From Nocardia amamiensis (GTDB taxonomy: Bacteria > Actinomycetota > Actinomycetes > Mycobacteriales > Mycobacteriaceae): DNA of 64,000 bases. Below the pieces are notes generated by a model that worked only from the letters and a program-made list of their open reading frames with translations, did no database searches and had not been told where the DNA came from. Numbering within the stretch: position 1 is the first letter of the stretch; each line of letters opens with the position of its first letter. Positions 42,120-51,554 of the stretch are shown here, one piece after another. The stretch spans positions 124,001-188,000 of the forward strand of contig NZ_JADLQX010000003.1 in assembly GCF_015477605.1 (NCBI RefSeq), written 5' to 3'. The position numbers and the translations under genes are program-made.

Positions 42120-42582
42120 GACGCTGCCTCCTTATTGCTGGTTCCAGTGCACCGGGGGGTGCGCGACCTTTCGGTGACCCGGCTCTACACCATTAACTGC
42201 CCAGGACCAGCACTGGGGCAATGCATGCGCCGCTCCGATTTTGTCCGTTTTCGGATTTGCTACTGCGCGTTGACAATCGCTCCGCGCTTGGATATTGCTG
42301 CTTCTCGGCAAGCGTTCGCTGCGAAATCCGATATCCGGTTTCATGTGTGACGAGGCAAACATTGAACACGCTGCTGTCGGAATCCGTTGCAGGCGAGCCG
42401 ATCCATCGCCGTTCGAGCTGCACGGCGTTTTCGATGTGCTGCGCTATTGGCGCATGCCGCGCACGATGTCGACCGTGAAAATAACGCCCCCGTACGTCTT
42501 TCCGGTTCGACCCGCCTCTGGCCTGATGCGTACGCCGGCCGATGTCCGGAGTGCATCGCCGACGGATGGGTACAACGGAATC
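42120..42582 (+). promoter_or_regulatory. Divergent intergenic region with a promoter candidate
   Basis: The 463-bp space between the IPT/TIG gene and the esterase has TTGACA (42270-42275) and TATTGC (42293-42298) separated by 17 bases on the plus strand. It is less GC-rich than the genes. An open plus-strand frame from 42295 is in phase with the esterase but does not read as protein. Confidence 0.35.
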
Positions 42583-43536
42583 GTGAGTGCTTCAAAGTAT
42601 TTGGGCGCGCTCCTCAGCGCGCTGTCGACCGCTGTCGCGGCGTCCGTGTTCTCCGTCAGCCCTGCCGAGGCCACCCCCACGCGAGCCCACGTGGTCGGTG
42701 AGACTCCCCTCGGCGGCTCCGTATCGCAGATCGATGTCTACTCGCCCGCGATGGATCGCGTGGTCACCCATCGGGTGATCCGGGCCGCGGGCGACGGCCC
42801 CGCGCCAACTCTGTACCTGCTCACGGGCATCGGTGGCGGTGTCGACGGGATCTCGTGGTGGGACGACACGGACGTCCGAGAGTTCTTCGCCGACAAGCAT
42901 GTCAACGTGGTGATGCCGGTCGGAGGCGCCTACAGCATGTACACCGACTGGCTCGCCGACGACCCAGCGGTCGGTCGAAACCAGTGGCAGACCTATCTCA
43001 CCCGAGAACTTCCGGCAACCCTGGACCACGAGCTCGGCGCCACCGGACGAAACGCGATCGCGGGGGTCTCGATGAGCGCGGCCTCCGCGATCGACCTCGC
43101 GATCCAAGCGCCCGATACATACCGCGCCGTGGCGGCCTACAGCGGGTGCCCCTGGGCCGCCGACGCCGCCGGCGTGGCGATGATCAGCGCGCAGGTGATT
43201 CGCGGCGGAGCGAACCCGGCGAACATGTGGGGGGCGCCCGGCGAGGCGATCTGGCGGGTGCACGACGCGTTCGCCAATGCGTCCGCTCTCGCCGGGAAGA
43301 CCATCTACTTGTCCGCCGCCTCCGGCACTCCCGGCGAGATCGATCGAGGCGGCCTGCCGTTCCCGCCGATCGAGGCGATCGCGAGCTCGTGCACGGCGGC
43401 CTTCGCGGACCGCCTCGCCGACCTCGGCCTACCCGCGATCCATGTCAACCGGCCGGAGGGCGCGCACACCTGGGGCCAGTTCGAGGCGGACCTGCACGAT
43501 TCCTGGCCCTACCTGGCCCGCGCGCTCGGTGCGTGA
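42583..43536 (+). CDS. Secreted antigen 85-type (mycolyltransferase-like) esterase
   Basis: A 317-residue protein. From the GTG at 42583 comes a signal peptide (LGALLSALSTAVAASVFSVS, then AEA). Mature sequence: GSVSQIDVYSPAMDRVV, TLYLLTGIGGGVDGISWWDDTDV, then VVMPVGGAYSMYTDW, the nucleophile AIAGVSMSAASAIDLAI, and the late histidine in GAHTWGQF. This is the order of the Ag85/esterase D fold, in which the HTWxxW-like end supports mycolate transfer. Antigen 85 proteins add mycolic acids to arabinogalactan or trehalose. A signal for a mycolic-acid actinomycete. Confidence 0.85.
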   Translation: MSASKYLGALLSALSTAVAASVFSVSPAEATPTRAHVVGETPLGGSVSQIDVYSPAMDRVVTHRVIRAAGDGPAPTLYLLTGIGGGVDGISWWDDTDVREFFADKHVNVVMPVGGAYSMYTDWLADDPAVGRNQWQTYLTRELPATLDHELGATGRNAIAGVSMSAASAIDLAIQAPDTYRAVAAYSGCPWAADAAGVAMISAQVIRGGANPANMWGAPGEAIWRVHDAFANASALAGKTIYLSAASGTPGEIDRGGLPFPPIEAIASSCTAAFADRLADLGLPAIHVNRPEGAHTWGQFEADLHDSWPYLARALGA

Positions 43537-43573
43537 AATGCGCTGCTAGGCACACTTCGGGACGGCGCATTTC
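43535..43573. terminator. Stem-loop between convergent esterase and exporter genes
   Basis: GAAATGCGC (43535-43543) and GCGCATTTC (43565-43573) pair perfectly. The loop is 21 bases. Confidence 0.6.
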
Positions 43574-43584
43574 GGCTCCCGCTG

Positions 43585-45012
43585 TCAGCGCTGGGTGGAT
43601 GGCGCAGCCTCGCTATCCTGTGGCGCAGCGGTATCGGTGCGCGGAACACGTAACACCAAGACCGTGAGCAGGCAACCGAGCAGCGCCAGCCCGGACGCGG
43701 CGGCGAACCCGGCACGGATCCCGTCGACGAACGGCGCACTGCCCGTTGACCTTTCGGTCACGGTTTGGGCGAGCAGGAGCACGGCGGTCACACCGATCCC
43801 AGATCCGACGCGCTGTGCGGTGTTGACCACACCCGCCGCGATGCCACGATCGGCCTCCTCCACCGCGGTGACGGCCGGGACCGTGACACCGACGAAGGCG
43901 GCGGGGAGCCCGATGCCGAACACGATGGCGGCGGGCAGCACATCTGTGACGTACGAGGCGTGATCGGGCAGCCTGGCGAACCACGCCAATGCCGCGGCCT
44001 GCAACGCCATTCCGGCAGCCAGCACGCCACGCGGACCGATCTGCGCCAGCGCGAACGGGATCAACGTGCGAGAGACGGCGATGTTCACCACAGCGACCGG
44101 CAGCACCGCCAACCCGGACGATGTCGGACTGTAGCCCTGGGTGTTCTGCAGGTACAGCGCGAGCAGCGCGAACGCGGGCACATGCGCCGCACCGACGAGC
44201 GCGTTCACCGCCGAGGAACCAGTCACTTGTCGGATCGCGAACAGCCGCAAAGGCATCAGCGGATGCGAGCTGCGTATCTCGATGACCAGGAAAGCGGCGA
44301 AGAGAGCGACGCCGATTCCGAGCAGGGCCGAGGCCAGAACGCGGGTGCCGGGATCGCCCCAGGCGCCGATCGCGTATCCGATGATCAGCAGCGCGGCCGT
44401 TCCGGTGAGGGCGCCGGGCACGTCGAGCCGCCCGTCGGCCCGTTCCGCGGCGGGCGGATCCGCGGGCAGCGAGCGGAGCGACGCCAGCGCCAGCACACCG
44501 ACCGGCAGGTTGATCAGGAAGATCGACGGCCAGCCGAAGGCATCGGTCAGCGGCCCGCCCACCGCGGTGCCGATCGCCGCACCGGCCGCGCCCATCGCAC
44601 TCCACATGCCGAATGCCCGGCGCCGCGCGGCGGGTTCGGTGAACGCCGCGGTCAGCAGGGCCAGCTGTGCCGGAATCACCACGGCCGCACCGACCCCCTG
44701 CAGGGCACGCGCGGCGATCAGCAGCCACGCCGTGTTCGCGAACCCAGCCAGGGCCGAGGCGACGGTGAAGACCGCCAACCCGATGCCGAACATGCGACGC
44801 GGACCGTACAGGTCGGTGGCACGACCACCCAGCAGCATGAACCCGCCGAAGGCGAGGAGATAGGCGTTGGTCACCCAACCCAGTCCCGCCTCACCCAGGT
44901 CGAAGTGTCTGCCGATCTCGGGCAGCGCCACGTTCAACACGGTGGTGTCCAAGAAGATCACCAGCTCGACAACGGTGATCAGCAGCAGTCGCAACCGCCC
45001 TCTCTCACCCAT
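43585..45012 (-). CDS. DHA2-type MFS multidrug exporter
   Basis: A 475-residue transporter with about fourteen membrane segments. VVELVIFLDTTVLNVALPEIG, LGWVTNAYLLAFGGFMLLGGRATDLYGPRR and ARALQGVGAAVVIPAQLALL are DHA2 motifs. The ATG at 45012 is favoured by AAAGG seven bases before it; others are at 45018 and 45027. It is divergent from a TetR gene and both share the palindromes at 45022-45073. The substrate is unknown; homologues export antibiotics. Confidence 0.9.
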   Translation of the reverse strand: MGERGRLRLLLITVVELVIFLDTTVLNVALPEIGRHFDLGEAGLGWVTNAYLLAFGGFMLLGGRATDLYGPRRMFGIGLAVFTVASALAGFANTAWLLIAARALQGVGAAVVIPAQLALLTAAFTEPAARRRAFGMWSAMGAAGAAIGTAVGGPLTDAFGWPSIFLINLPVGVLALASLRSLPADPPAAERADGRLDVPGALTGTAALLIIGYAIGAWGDPGTRVLASALLGIGVALFAAFLVIEIRSSHPLMPLRLFAIRQVTGSSAVNALVGAAHVPAFALLALYLQNTQGYSPTSSGLAVLPVAVVNIAVSRTLIPFALAQIGPRGVLAAGMALQAAALAWFARLPDHASYVTDVLPAAIVFGIGLPAAFVGVTVPAVTAVEEADRGIAAGVVNTAQRVGSGIGVTAVLLLAQTVTERSTGSAPFVDGIRAGFAAASGLALLGCLLTVLVLRVPRTDTAAPQDSEAAPSTQR

Positions 45013-45021
45013 CTCCATACC

Positions 45022-45073
45022 TTTCACTAGAGTGTAGATCTAGTGAAATGTTCCACTGGAGTCACACTCCAGT
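45022..45073. promoter_or_regulatory. Two perfect palindromes, TetR operators
   Basis: TTTCACTAGA and TCTAGTGAAA (45022-45031/45039-45048, 7-base spacer), and ACTGGAGT and ACTCCAGT (45055-45062/45066-45073). They lie between the divergent exporter and TetR genes. Confidence 0.7.
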
Positions 45074-45090
45074 CAAGTAGCATCTGATCC

Positions 45091-45711
45091 ATGCCGAAGA
45101 ACACCGGCGTGCGCGCCGCCCGGACCTCAGCCAACCGTGCCCGCATGCTCGCGGCCGCGCGGGAACTGTTCACCACACGCGGCTACACCGCGACCACCAT
45201 GAAGGCAATCGCCGAGGAAGCCGGAATGGCGGTGCAGACCTTGTACTTCACCTTCGCCACCAAGCGCGCGATTCTGACCGAGCTGCTCGACGTCGAGATC
45301 GCGGGCGACACCGAGCCCGTCGCCACGCTCGACCGGCCCTGGTTCGCCGATGCCGTGAAAGCCCCTGCGGCCGAACAGATCCGGCTTCAGGTGGCCGCGG
45401 CCGGCGCGATCCTGGGCAGGGTCACTCCCCTGCTGGAGGCGGTCCGCTCGGCCGCGGCCACCGATCCGGAACTGGCCGAACTGTGGCAGACCAACATCGC
45501 CCAGCGCCACACGGTGCAGCTGCGCCTCAGCGAGGCCTTGGCGGCCAAGACCGTCCTGCGAACTGGAATCGACCCCGGACGCGCCGCCGACATCGCCCTG
45601 GCCGTCCTCGCGCCCGAGACCTACCACCTACTGATCCACGAGCGCGGCTGGACCAGCGAGGAGTGGGAGGACTGGGCCACCGACGCGCTTGCCCGGCAAC
45701 TGTTGCCGTGA
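45091..45711 (+). CDS. TetR family transcriptional regulator
   Basis: A 206-residue repressor. The HTH is ARMLAAARELFTTRGYTATTMKAIAEEAGMAVQTLYFTFATK. The C-terminal domain is of the TetR_C_33-like helical class (EEWEDWATDAL near the end). It faces the DHA2 exporter across two palindromes and is its likely repressor, with the exporter substrate or a related compound as inducer. Confidence 0.88.
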   Translation: MPKNTGVRAARTSANRARMLAAARELFTTRGYTATTMKAIAEEAGMAVQTLYFTFATKRAILTELLDVEIAGDTEPVATLDRPWFADAVKAPAAEQIRLQVAAAGAILGRVTPLLEAVRSAAATDPELAELWQTNIAQRHTVQLRLSEALAAKTVLRTGIDPGRAADIALAVLAPETYHLLIHERGWTSEEWEDWATDALARQLLP

Positions 45712-45737
45712 GGGAGGTATGCGCGCGGGGGGTCGCG

Positions 45738-47201
45738 CTATTTCCCTTGGTTCGTCCGGGCGGGGGTCGGCCGTAGCAGATCGCGTCGGGGCATGCGAAG
45801 CCACAGGACCACGACCAGGCCCAGCGTCACGAGGACAGCCGCGACGGCGAAGGTCCGCTGAGTTCCCCGAGCGACCTCCGCCGAGGCGGCCGCGGTGACA
45901 TCACTCGTGCCGACCGCCGAGGCGAAGACCGCGCCCATGACCGATGCGCCGGTGACGAGACCCAAGTTCCGGGACAGATTCAGCATGCCCGACACCAGTC
46001 CGCGCCGGTCCGCGGCGACGTCCTTCATGACGGCGGTGTTGTTGGCCGCTTGGAATGTCGCGTAGCCGGCAGTCGTGACGACCAGCGGCAGGACGTATCC
46101 GAGGACGCCCGCGGCCGTTGGCATCAGCGCGAGCACGGTGGTGCCGACGATGACGCCACCGAGCCCGGCGACCACCATGAATTCGGCGCCGAAGCGATCC
46201 GCGGCACGTCCGGCCGGGACACCGGTGAGGGCGGACACCGCGGGGCCCGCCGACATCACCAGCCCGACGAGGGCCGGATCGAGGTCGAGCGCCAGGGCGA
46301 GGTGGAAAGGGCCGACGACGAGTGTGGTCATCATGACGGTCGATACCAGCGCACTGGCCGTCAGGCCGGCGGCCAGAACGCGATCACCGAACATCGACAG
46401 GGTGAGCAGCGGGGACGCGACGCGGCTCTCGGCGAGGACGAACAGGCCGAGGCTTGCCCCGGATGCGAGGAGCAATCCGATGGCGAGTGGGCCGAAGTCG
46501 CTTCCTTCGACAGTCATGGCCAGTGCGTAGGCGCCCAAGGTGATCGCCAGCAACGCCGTACCCGTGACATCGAAACGCCGTCGCGCGGAACTCGCTACCG
46601 GTGCCGAGCCGGGCAGCACCCATATCGTGAGCACGAGCGCGAGCAGCCCGAGCGGCACACCGATGAGAAAGATCGCGCGCCAGCCGAAGAGGGCGATGAG
46701 GGCTCCACCGGCGGAGGGTCCCAGCGCGGTGCCGATCGCCGACATCGTTCCGAGCAGCCCCATGACGCTGCCGGTGCGGTCCTTCGGCACGGTTTCGCCG
46801 ACGAATGCCATGGTCAGCGCCATCATCGACGCGGCGCCGACGCCTTGCAGCGCGCGGGCCGCGACCAGGAAGACCAGATTCGGCGCGAGACCGCACAGCA
46901 GCGTCGCGATCGTGAACACGGTGATACCGCCGAGCAAGAGGCGACGCCGGCCGGCGAGATCACCGAGTCGGCCTGCCCCGACGATCAGCGTCGTGATGGC
47001 CAGCAGGTAGGCGATCACAACCCACTGGACTTCGTTGAAGGACGCGTGGAATGCCACGGCCATGGCGGGCAGGCCGACGTTGGCGATGCTGATGCTCAGC
47101 GAGGGCAGAAGCATGGACAACGACAGGGCGGTCAGCGTCCACCCCAGTGGTGGACGCTGCGCGGGCGATGCCCGATGAGCTTCGGACGTGGCGGATCTCA
47201 C
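45738..47201 (-). CDS. DHA2-type MFS transporter
   Basis: A 487-residue transporter with about fourteen segments. It has LPSLSISIANVGLPAMAVAFH, WVVIAYLLAITTLIVGAGRLGDLAGRRR, RALQGVGAASMMALTMAFVGE and GPSAGGALIALFGWR. The GTG at 47201 follows AAAGGAGG. It is divergent from a LysR regulator. The substrate is unknown. Confidence 0.9.
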   Translation of the reverse strand: MRSATSEAHRASPAQRPPLGWTLTALSLSMLLPSLSISIANVGLPAMAVAFHASFNEVQWVVIAYLLAITTLIVGAGRLGDLAGRRRLLLGGITVFTIATLLCGLAPNLVFLVAARALQGVGAASMMALTMAFVGETVPKDRTGSVMGLLGTMSAIGTALGPSAGGALIALFGWRAIFLIGVPLGLLALVLTIWVLPGSAPVASSARRRFDVTGTALLAITLGAYALAMTVEGSDFGPLAIGLLLASGASLGLFVLAESRVASPLLTLSMFGDRVLAAGLTASALVSTVMMTTLVVGPFHLALALDLDPALVGLVMSAGPAVSALTGVPAGRAADRFGAEFMVVAGLGGVIVGTTVLALMPTAAGVLGYVLPLVVTTAGYATFQAANNTAVMKDVAADRRGLVSGMLNLSRNLGLVTGASVMGAVFASAVGTSDVTAAASAEVARGTQRTFAVAAVLVTLGLVVVLWLRMPRRDLLRPTPARTNQGK

Positions 47202-47334
47202 GGGAGGTCCTCCTTTGGAGTCAAGGGGTCGTCATGGACGTTAGGTCTCCACATGACCTGGCGGAAGACGCAAAGATGGAAAGGTATTTGTGCATGCGAC
47301 GCCATGTATGGCCGATCTGTGAGATCGTGTGCGC

Positions 47335-48252
47335 ATGGCGCGGCCCGATCTGAATTTGCTGGTCACCCTGGACGTTCTGCTCGAGGAGGGCAGCGTGACC
47401 AGGGCGGGGGAACGGCTCGCGCTCAGTCCGTCCGCGATGAGTCGTGCGCTGGCTCGATTGCGGCGAGCCACCGGCGACCCGCTGCTGGTGCGGGCCGGCC
47501 GGGAGCTGGTGCCCACGCCGCGCGCCCTGGAGCTCCGCGACCGGGTCCACGGCCTGGTCCGTGCGGCCGAAGAGGTGCTGCGGCCTGCGGAAGAGCTGGA
47601 TCCAGCGACCCTGAACAGAACCTTCACCGTGCGCAGCAGCGATGGATTCGTGGAGCGGTTCGGACCCGAATTGGTGGCGGAGGTCGGTGCCGCCGCCCCC
47701 GATGTGCGGCTGCGTTTCGTGCAGAAGACGAAGAAAGATGTCGGTCCCTTACGGGATGGCAGCGTCGACTTGGAGACGGGCGTCATCGACCAGGCTCCGC
47801 CTCCCGACATCATGAGCAGCCCGCTGTTCACCGACCGATTCATCGGTGTGGTGCGCAGCGAGCACCCGCTGAGTACCGGGAAAGTCACCACCGACCGGTA
47901 TGCGTCGGCACGGCACGTGCACGTCTCCCGGCGCGGGCTCACCGAGGGGCTGGTGGACGAGGCACTGCACCCGACCGGACGCCAGCGCGACATTGTGACC
48001 GTGGTGGACGGCTTCAGCGCCGCCTTGGCTCTGGCAAGAGCCTCCGATCTGGTCGCCACGGTCCCGGGACGGCATACCACCGACCTGCGGCGCGGAATGC
48101 ACTCCTTCGAGTTGCCATTCCGCGCTCCGGAGGTGACGGTGTCACTGCTGTGGCACGCCCGGCTCGACGCGGACCCGGCTCACCGGTGGCTGCGCAGCCG
48201 CGTGCTCGACGTGTGCCGGCGGCAGACCGAACCCGACGTCACCTCGCCCTGA
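47335..48252 (+). CDS. LysR family transcriptional regulator
   Basis: A 305-residue regulator. DLNLLVTLDVLLEEGSVTRAGERLALSPSAMSRALARLRRATGDPLLVRAGRELVPT (motif HTH plus linker; here given in pieces) is standard LysR. The effector domain has FTVRSSDGFVERFGP and LVATVPGRHTTDLRRGM. The ATG at 47335 lacks a strong ribosome site. It faces the DHA2 transporter, its likely target. Confidence 0.88.
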   Translation: MARPDLNLLVTLDVLLEEGSVTRAGERLALSPSAMSRALARLRRATGDPLLVRAGRELVPTPRALELRDRVHGLVRAAEEVLRPAEELDPATLNRTFTVRSSDGFVERFGPELVAEVGAAAPDVRLRFVQKTKKDVGPLRDGSVDLETGVIDQAPPPDIMSSPLFTDRFIGVVRSEHPLSTGKVTTDRYASARHVHVSRRGLTEGLVDEALHPTGRQRDIVTVVDGFSAALALARASDLVATVPGRHTTDLRRGMHSFELPFRAPEVTVSLLWHARLDADPAHRWLRSRVLDVCRRQTEPDVTSP

Positions 48253-48265
48253 TCGCCTGCGACCG

Positions 48266-49357
48266 TCACAGACCCTCGTCGAAGGGGTATCGGGCACCGA
48301 GGGCGGACCGATCGCCGAGACCGAAGTTCATCACCAGATCGTCGGCGACCTGGACCAGCACGTCGCGGCCCTCGACCGCGCCCGACCAGTCCAACGGCAG
48401 CGCCGAAACACCATGGATTGCACCGATCAGGTTGCCGGCGACGGCACCTGTGGAGTCGGAGTCACCGGAGTGGTTGACCGACAGCAGCAGCGCCGCGCGC
48501 ACATCACCGGTCCTGGCGGCATGCAGCGCGCAGTACACCGCGATGGCCAGGCACTCCTCGGCGACCCATCCGGCGCCCACCTGCTCGACCAGCTCGGCGG
48601 CGGCCGGTTGCTCGGACAGCTCGACGGCTCGGGACAGCGCGGCCGTCGTTTCCTCGCTCGCGGGTAACGCCGTGAGTTGAGTGACCGTCTCCTGCACCGC
48701 GATCGGCAACTCGACACCACTCACCACGCGATCGACCAGCGCCGCGAACGCACCCGCGGCGATATATCCGGTCGGATGCCCGTGGGTCAACTGCGCGGCC
48801 CGTGCGGCGGCGGTGAACGCACGATCAGGCCCAAGCCCGGCGAGTCCGAATGGCGCGGACCGCATCACCGTGCCGCATCCTTTCGACTCTGGATTCACCC
48901 GACCGGCCGCACCGATCGGACGCGGTGCGAGATAACCCCGTGCCTGCTGACCGAGCCCCGACATACACGCATTCCCCGGCGCACGCACCGCATAGAGAAA
49001 CGGCAGACTCACCAGCCACCCATCCGCCTGCGCCGCTGGCTCGTCCTGTCGCTGGGTTTGCAACCAGCGCAGGTACGCCCGGCGCAGCGCAGGCACCGGG
49101 TCAGCGCCCGGCTCCGACCGCAACAGCCCCTCAGCGGTGAACAAGGTCATCTGGGTGTCATCGGTGATCTGCTGCGGCGCATCCGCGATATGTTGCGGTA
49201 GAAAACCCGTCACCCCGTCGGCCCCGTACCGTTGGCGGATCTGCTCCAGCCGAAGGAACTCGATCGGCCACCCGAGCGCGTCACCGACCGCCCCACCCAG
49301 CAGAGAACCCCTGACCCGGTCGAAAACCCTCGTGTAATCCACCACGAACCCCATCAT
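48266..49357 (-). CDS. ADP-ribosylglycohydrolase (DraG family)
   Basis: A 363-residue protein. The N-terminal metal-binding motif is RGSLLGGAVGDALGWPIEF, then ITDDTQMTLFTAEGLL, GCGTVMRSAPFGL and the second metal site SVNHSGDSDSTGAVAGNLIGA. All metal ligands (TDDT and DSDST) are present, so it should remove ADP-ribose from arginine, serine or DNA. The ATG at 49357 starts MMGFVVDYTR. No ADP-ribosyltransferase gene is next to it. Relationship to the LysR gene is only convergent. Confidence 0.9.
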   Translation of the reverse strand: MMGFVVDYTRVFDRVRGSLLGGAVGDALGWPIEFLRLEQIRQRYGADGVTGFLPQHIADAPQQITDDTQMTLFTAEGLLRSEPGADPVPALRRAYLRWLQTQRQDEPAAQADGWLVSLPFLYAVRAPGNACMSGLGQQARGYLAPRPIGAAGRVNPESKGCGTVMRSAPFGLAGLGPDRAFTAAARAAQLTHGHPTGYIAAGAFAALVDRVVSGVELPIAVQETVTQLTALPASEETTAALSRAVELSEQPAAAELVEQVGAGWVAEECLAIAVYCALHAARTGDVRAALLLSVNHSGDSDSTGAVAGNLIGAIHGVSALPLDWSGAVEGRDVLVQVADDLVMNFGLGDRSALGARYPFDEGL

Positions 49358-49574
49358 CGCATCCAGCCCACACGAACCCCACCACCGCAGCCCTCGACGT
49401 CCAGGCCGGAGAGCCCGCGTTTCCAGGGGAAGGCGGCCACCGCATATCCAGCGGCCAGCGGCATGGCAATCCGCTCGAATATTCTTGGAAGACAAGAGAT
49501 TACCTGAACAGAGCGATTGTCGGGCGCCCGATATCGAAGCTGACGTGCTCATCGAGATCGGACAGGATCGTTGC

Positions 49575-50132
49575 ATGACAACACACAAGGACCGCATGTT
49601 GCGCGGGGAGCTCTACCGCGACAACGATCCGCAACTGATCGCCGAACGCCGGTCCTGTCAGGAGCTCCTGGATCGCTTCAATGCGACGCGGTCGGGCGAG
49701 GACGACGAACGCCGCGAAATACTCGAGAAGCTGCTCGGCGCCATCGGTGCGGGCTCGTGGATCATGCCGCGCTTCCAGTGCGACTACGGCTATCTGATCC
49801 GCTTGGGTCGCAACAGCTTTCTGAGCTATGACGCGATCGTGATGGACTGCGCTCCGGTCGTTATCGGCGATGACGTATCCATCGGTCCTCGGGCTCAGCT
49901 ACTGACGGCCCTGCATCCGATGCACAACCACGAGCTGCGCCGCCAACGCTGGGAGACCGCCGCTCCGATCGAGATCGGCGACAACGCGTGGCTCGGCGGC
50001 GGCGTCATCGTCTGCCCCGGCGTCACGATCGGCGCGAACACCGTCGTCGGCGCCGGTAGCGTCGTCACCAGGGATCTGCCGGCGCGGGTCTTCGCCGCGG
50101 GCAATCCGTGCCGGGTCATCCGGCAGCTGTAG
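49575..50132 (+). CDS. Maltose/galactoside O-acetyltransferase-like hexapeptide protein
   Basis: A 185-residue left-handed beta-helix acetyltransferase. DRMLRGELYRDNDPQLIAERR at the start is the maltose acetyltransferase N-terminal helix. The hexapeptide turns run VIGDDVSIGPRAQLL, IEIGDNAWLGGGVIV, CPGVTIGANTVVGAGSVV and TRDLPARVFAAGNPCRVI. The active-site histidine is in HNHELRR. It uses acetyl-CoA on a sugar-type hydroxyl. A long hairpin follows its stop. Confidence 0.9.
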   Translation: MTTHKDRMLRGELYRDNDPQLIAERRSCQELLDRFNATRSGEDDERREILEKLLGAIGAGSWIMPRFQCDYGYLIRLGRNSFLSYDAIVMDCAPVVIGDDVSIGPRAQLLTALHPMHNHELRRQRWETAAPIEIGDNAWLGGGVIVCPGVTIGANTVVGAGSVVTRDLPARVFAAGNPCRVIRQL

Positions 50133-50199
50133 GCCCGGGATCTGGTCCCCCCGTGACCGCTCCGCGTGAGCGAGCGGACCCGCGACAAGATCCCGGGCC
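50132..50199. terminator. Long stem-loop terminator
   Basis: GGCCCGGGATCT (50132-50143) and AGATCCCGGGCC (50188-50199) are perfect arms; an inner CCGCTC/GAGCGG pair lengthens the stem. It lies between the convergent acetyltransferase and lipase genes. Confidence 0.7.
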
Positions 50200-50214
50200 G
50201 AAAGCTTCAGTCGC

Positions 50215-51357
50215 TCAGTGACTTGCGCCTCCGATCATCCACGGGTTGAAGGCGCAGGTGAGGTTCGGGTTCGCGTCCGGATCGAGGGCGCGGAGGGCGA
50301 TCGAGGCCGCGCGCGGGGAGTACATGATCGTGAGGTGGTCGGACCAGTCCTCGGCACAGCCGTCCTGGAGGGTGATGTTGTGTACCGTCGCGTCCGGTCC
50401 CGGGGTGAGGAAGGTCCATTCGTAGGGGTTGGAGATCTCGTCGTGCCGGGTGCCGACGGAGGTGTACTCGACTCCGGGAACAGTGTCACCGTTTTCGTTC
50501 AATTTCGCGTAGAACCTCGATCCGACCGCCTGCTGGATATTCGCGTGGCCCACGATCGGTTCGTAGAAACCCAGGATATTGATGCCGAGATTGGTGATCA
50601 GCCGGCCCAGGGTCGCCATTCCCATCAGCGAGGTGCCGTGGTGGGTCGCTCCGAAGGTGATCAGTTTCCCTACCTTGTCGGCGCCGTCCTCGAACTTCAT
50701 GTAGTGACTCGACACCGGACCGCCCTGGGAGTGCCCGATCAGGTCGACTCGATCCGCGCCGGTCTGCGCGCGCACCTGCTCGACGAAATCGCGCAATTGC
50801 CGCGCGGAATCCTCCATCGGACCGACACCGTAGCGGCCGGGCATGATCGGGCCGATGCCACCGCCCTCCAAGAGACCCGATCGACCATAATTGAAGGCGT
50901 AGACGCAGTATCCGGCTCGTGCCAACCGCGGCGAGAGATACGCGAAGGTGTCGTAGGCGTTCAGCCAGGTTCCGTGCACCAGCACGACCGGCCGCGGGTG
51001 CGCCGGGGACGGGGTGCAGTTCGGCCGGTTGGCGCCGGGTGGCGCCGCGTCGGGATGCGCCAGTCCGTGCATGAAAGCCGCTAGATAGGCGGGCATCTCA
51101 GGACCTTCGCCGATCGCGGCGGATGCGTAACTGCGCGAGGCCGAACCAGAGCTGCTGCCGGAGTCGACAATTGCCTTCGGCTGCCTGCCGTCCGGCGCCG
51201 GCCCCAGTCCCGCGTTCAGCTCCTCGACGAGTTGCTGCTCTGCGGACCTTGCGCCCGGTTCCGCGCCGGCGGCGCCGACGCCGAGGCTCATGGCGAGTGT
51301 GGTGACGCCGGCGACAACCGCGGCGGCGAATATGTGGCGACGAATTCGGTGCTTCAT
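50215..51357 (-). CDS. Secreted lipase/esterase (class 2 lipase type), copy 2
   Basis: A 380-residue protein very like the one at 24942. After a signal peptide (HIFAAAVVAGVTTLAMSLGVG, then AAGA) it has VVLVHGTWLNAYDTFAYLSP with a normal oxyanion HG pair, VDLIGHSQGGPVSSHYMKF, HHGTSLMG and the late SDHLTIMYSP. The domain order is the same as copy 1, so they are paralogues. A perfect dyad is in its promoter region. It is likely an extracellular triacylglycerol or ester hydrolase. Confidence 0.9.
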   Translation of the reverse strand: MKHRIRRHIFAAAVVAGVTTLAMSLGVGAAGAEPGARSAEQQLVEELNAGLGPAPDGRQPKAIVDSGSSSGSASRSYASAAIGEGPEMPAYLAAFMHGLAHPDAAPPGANRPNCTPSPAHPRPVVLVHGTWLNAYDTFAYLSPRLARAGYCVYAFNYGRSGLLEGGGIGPIMPGRYGVGPMEDSARQLRDFVEQVRAQTGADRVDLIGHSQGGPVSSHYMKFEDGADKVGKLITFGATHHGTSLMGMATLGRLITNLGINILGFYEPIVGHANIQQAVGSRFYAKLNENGDTVPGVEYTSVGTRHDEISNPYEWTFLTPGPDATVHNITLQDGCAEDWSDHLTIMYSPRAASIALRALDPDANPNLTCAFNPWMIGGASH

Positions 51358-51374
51358 TGCAAGCCTTTCACGAA

Positions 51375-51402
51375 CGTCCGTAATTAATTTGTGATACGGA
51401 CG
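51375..51402 (-). promoter_or_regulatory. Operator candidate for lipase copy 2
   Basis: CGTCCGTA (51375-51382) and TACGGACG (51395-51402) are a perfect dyad with a 12-base AT-rich spacer, about 20 bases upstream of the start. Confidence 0.45.
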
Positions 51403-51554
51403 CTTTCATCCTGAACGATCGAGCGAGCACTGTCACTGCGCCACCCACATAAGTCACGAGCCGAATTTTGGCTCCGATGACAAACCGGACCGGCGTGGTT
51501 CACCGAGGTACCGGAACAGAACCGAAGTGCTATGGAGGACAGGAATCCGCAAAC

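Noticed and set aside
42295..42582. N-terminal extension of the antigen 85-type esterase
   Set aside because: The upstream text is not protein-like, and the signal peptide begins right at the GTG at 42583.
46050..48680. An 876-residue open frame on the plus strand
   Set aside because: It covers the antisense of an MFS gene and then a different frame of the LysR gene; it reads as low-complexity shadow.
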